From a virus: a stretch of 42,772 bases of DNA. Where the stretch lies: the IMG/VR virus record IMGVR_UViG_3300027759_000158, positions 1 to 42,772 of that record, one strand, 5' to 3'. The notes below the pieces were generated by a model. The model did no database searches, was not told the DNA's origin, and saw only the letters and a list, made by a program, of their open reading frames with translations. Each line of letters opens with the position of its first letter. Within the stretch, counting starts at the first letter, position 1. Positions 41,360-42,772 of the stretch are shown here, in pieces. Both the position numbers and the translations under genes were made by a program.

Positions 41360-41616
41360 CGGCGGTAACCCATCCTCCATAGGGCTTCTGCGATGATAGT
41401 AGCTGTGGCTGCTACGCTCTTCTCTCCTGCGTATGGATTCGCAACGTGCAGAAATTCGTGGACGGCAGAATCCAGCATTTCAAATGCAGGCTGACGAGGA
41501 TCTAAAGTTACCTCTCCGGTAACCTTGTCGGCCTGGCCGAAGTCCGTGGAGTTAGCATTGGTGGGCGGATGTTCGCCCAGCTCCTTAAAATTAATTTTGA
41601 TCTTTGGTCTTTTCAT
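41356..41616 (-). CDS. HExxH mini-protein (predicted zinc metallopeptidase-like)
   Basis: 86 residues. HEFLH within SAVHEFLHVANPYAGEKSVA (about 51-70) is a zinc-binding motif, and Glu73-region helix (TIIAEALWRMGYRR) follows. Lengths are small for an active peptidase, but such short HEFLH proteins occur in phage lysis or late regions. Substrate unknown. It overlaps the preceding lipoprotein gene by 26 bp. Confidence 0.78.
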   Translation of the reverse strand: MKRPKIKINFKELGEHPPTNANSTDFGQADKVTGEVTLDPRQPAFEMLDSAVHEFLHVANPYAGEKSVAATATIIAEALWRMGYRR

Positions 41617-42292
41617 TGGCTTTGTCTCGGACGTAATCCCACAGCAAGTATAGACCTAGTAGGCATGCGACGCCGAGTGTACCTCCGGCGATATAGTTCC
41701 AGTATGGGCTGTCCACCACGAAGGGGAATGCCCCAATCGCGCCGCCACACAGAAGCAATGGGACGCCGGTACGCGGACCGACCAAGGCAGTCACCACTCC
41801 GCCGATAACCGCCAACGCTACTCCGGCCATACTCCATATGTCCTTCTCCCCTTGCTTGATTTTCTCGGTCAGTTCTTCAATCCGCTTGTCCTTTAGGTCT
41901 GAAATTCTCTTCGCTTCAGCCTGGTCCGCTTCCAATTTTTCCCATGCCTTGTTGACCGCCGTTGCCAAAGTACGCCCAAAGGCCATTTGCTTGGCGTAGT
42001 CAATGTCGCTACCCTTGGCCGCGCGCGCCATACTGAATGCTACGTCGTTTTCTGGGACAGGTGGGAGGTATGACTGGGCTAGTCGAGATTCAGCTACCAC
42101 TACCTTTGGCTTGTCCGCGTTCCGTTCAATGGCGACCAGGGCAGCGCCTACCCTATGATCGGTCTTATCCAAGTCTTTGCCCAGGGTGGTGACTGCGTCG
42201 GCCTTGGTCGGCGCCGGCGGCTGGACAGGCAGTTCTGGCGTGGACGAGCATCCTGCCAGCGTAAGCAATACGACTGACAGGGCGTACCGCAC
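41591..42292 (-). CDS. Lipoprotein with coiled coil and C-terminal membrane segments, spanin-like
   Basis: Starts at GTG 42292 right after the previous TAA. Signal MRYALSVVLLTLAGC with the lipobox LAGC and Cys15. Residues 80-140 are an acidic/basic helix (EKLEADQAEAKRISDLKDKR), a coiled coil. The last 90 residues include three hydrophobic stretches (WSMAGVALAVIGGVVTALVG, LLLCGGAIGAFPFVV, IAGGTLGVACLLGLYLLW). Outer-membrane lipoprotein linked to inner membrane recalls spanins that fuse membranes during lysis of Gram-negative hosts. Several TM segments are unusual for a u-spanin, so the call is tentative. Confidence 0.72.
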   Translation of the reverse strand: MRYALSVVLLTLAGCSSTPELPVQPPAPTKADAVTTLGKDLDKTDHRVGAALVAIERNADKPKVVVAESRLAQSYLPPVPENDVAFSMARAAKGSDIDYAKQMAFGRTLATAVNKAWEKLEADQAEAKRISDLKDKRIEELTEKIKQGEKDIWSMAGVALAVIGGVVTALVGPRTGVPLLLCGGAIGAFPFVVDSPYWNYIAGGTLGVACLLGLYLLWDYVRDKANEKTKDQN

Positions 42293-42430
42293 TTACTTCT
42301 TTTTGGATTTGCCCTTGAGAGCGTCGAGGATATCCACGGCCTTATCGACCTTGGATGAGTTGGCATTCTTTACGCCGGCGGCAAAGCCACAGGCAAATCC
42401 GATGACCAACGTGATGAAGGCGAATAGCAT
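42293..42430 (-). CDS. Tiny membrane protein, 45 aa
   Basis: Reads MLFAFITLVIGFACGFAAGV, a transmembrane segment, then a charged tail KVDKAVDILDALKGKSKKK. The stop (TAA) is directly joined to the GTG of the lipoprotein gene. Possibly an anchor or holin-like accessory; too short for a firm call. No stop or gap disrupts the reading. Confidence 0.6.
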   Translation of the reverse strand: MLFAFITLVIGFACGFAAGVKNANSSKVDKAVDILDALKGKSKKK

Positions 42431-42452
42431 AGTCCAACCATTGTCCTCAAGA

Positions 42453-42772
42453 CTAGGGTTTGGTCAACCGTTTCAGCCACCTATAGACTTTGCCCAGTTG
42501 CTGGGCATTGGCCGAAGACTTGATTCGGTTAGCCAGGTAACAAACCACCACCACATTGCCCCTTATGTAACCTTTGGAATTATCGACCCGGTCAATGGTA
42601 GGGGAGCTGTCGATTGGAGTGCCGTCTACACCCCTCTTAAAGGTTATGCCCAGTACTGGGCATACTTTGCCAATCGGTATGTCGGAGGGCTTTAGATCGA
42701 ATTCTAGGCCAGACCGGGACGCCCTCTGTTTGGCTAGGCCGAGAAGGTATCTCGCCGGATTTGCGGTCCGGT
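42453..42772 (-). CDS. HNH endonuclease, N-terminus cut by window edge
   Basis: Open to the right edge. In-frame sequence runs RYLLGLAKQRASRSGLEFD, then VCPVLGITFKRG, SPTIDRVDNSKGYIRGNV, and CYLANRIKSSA before the stop at 42455-42453. The CPVLGI...DR.DNSKGY..GNV pattern is the phage HNH/recombination-endonuclease type. Possibly an embedded homing-type or packaging-related nuclease. A plus-strand reading of the same DNA looks less protein-like. Confidence 0.85.
   Translation of the reverse strand, partial: RTANPARYLLGLAKQRASRSGLEFDLKPSDIPIGKVCPVLGITFKRGVDGTPIDSSPTIDRVDNSKGYIRGNVVVVCYLANRIKSSANAQQLGKVYRWLKRLTKP

Noticed and set aside
42177-42695. Plus-strand ORF of 172 residues at the right end
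   Set aside because: The minus-strand reading gives an HNH endonuclease with recognisable motifs, and the tiny membrane protein also lies on that strand.

Overview
The window is part of a tailed-phage genome, cut at both ends. The left end truncates a giant virion-protein gene and the right end truncates an HNH endonuclease gene. Gene order in the structural half (portal, scaffold, major capsid, adaptor, nozzle-like protein, GNAT-like protein, short proteins starting Met-Cys, a mid-size protein, a giant protein) matches short-tailed, T7-like podoviruses with ejected internal proteins. I see no RNA polymerase, DNA polymerase, integrase or tRNA. The host cannot be named. Very few genes have a Shine-Dalgarno sequence. 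Many start just after C/A-rich stretches such as CCCAACC or CCCACACC, and a few look leaderless, so the host probably does not depend on Shine-Dalgarno pairing. A Verrucomicrobiota-type host is a guess only.

Layout, right to left in transcription order on the minus strand. (1) 42.77-40.88 kb: truncated HNH endonuclease, then a lysis/envelope cassette (tiny membrane protein, lipoprotein with membrane segments, HExxH mini-protein, two small membrane proteins including a holin candidate). (2) 40.84-31.0 kb: small HTH regulator with its own promoter, then a replication/recombination operon (unknown protein, Sak4-like ATPase, SSB-like protein, small ORF under a long hairpin, SF2 helicase, Cas4-like Fe-S nuclease, PD-(D/E)XK nuclease, C5 cytosine methyltransferase with a second ORF embedded in another frame, primase-helicase). 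(3) 31.2-28.6 kb: small basic protein, lytic transglycosylase, HTH protein, small terminase and four small proteins, most linked by ATGA overlaps. (4) 28.6-28.2 kb: non-coding, rich in hairpins. (5) 28.17-27.72 kb: RusA-type resolvase. (6) 22.92-0 kb: a long morphogenesis operon that begins, unusually, with the tail fibre, then a Tyr/Gly/Cys-rich repeat protein, a small protein, large terminase, portal and the rest of the virion genes, ending in the giant protein.

The odd part is 23.4-27.7 kb: eleven small GC-rich genes on the plus strand, opposed to everything around them, separated by C/A-rich spacers and carrying three copies of a promoter-like element (TTGAC near CACCCTCCAC). One product is a Cys-cluster protein of the DUF7227 type; the rest are unrecognised. 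This is the best candidate for an undescribed early host-takeover or counter-defence set. It ends at a clear intrinsic terminator facing rusA. Other points of note are the embedded ORF in the methyltransferase gene, a 60-nt hairpin placed over a start codon, apparently leaderless transcripts for rusA and the fibre gene, and a degenerate zincin motif in the giant protein.
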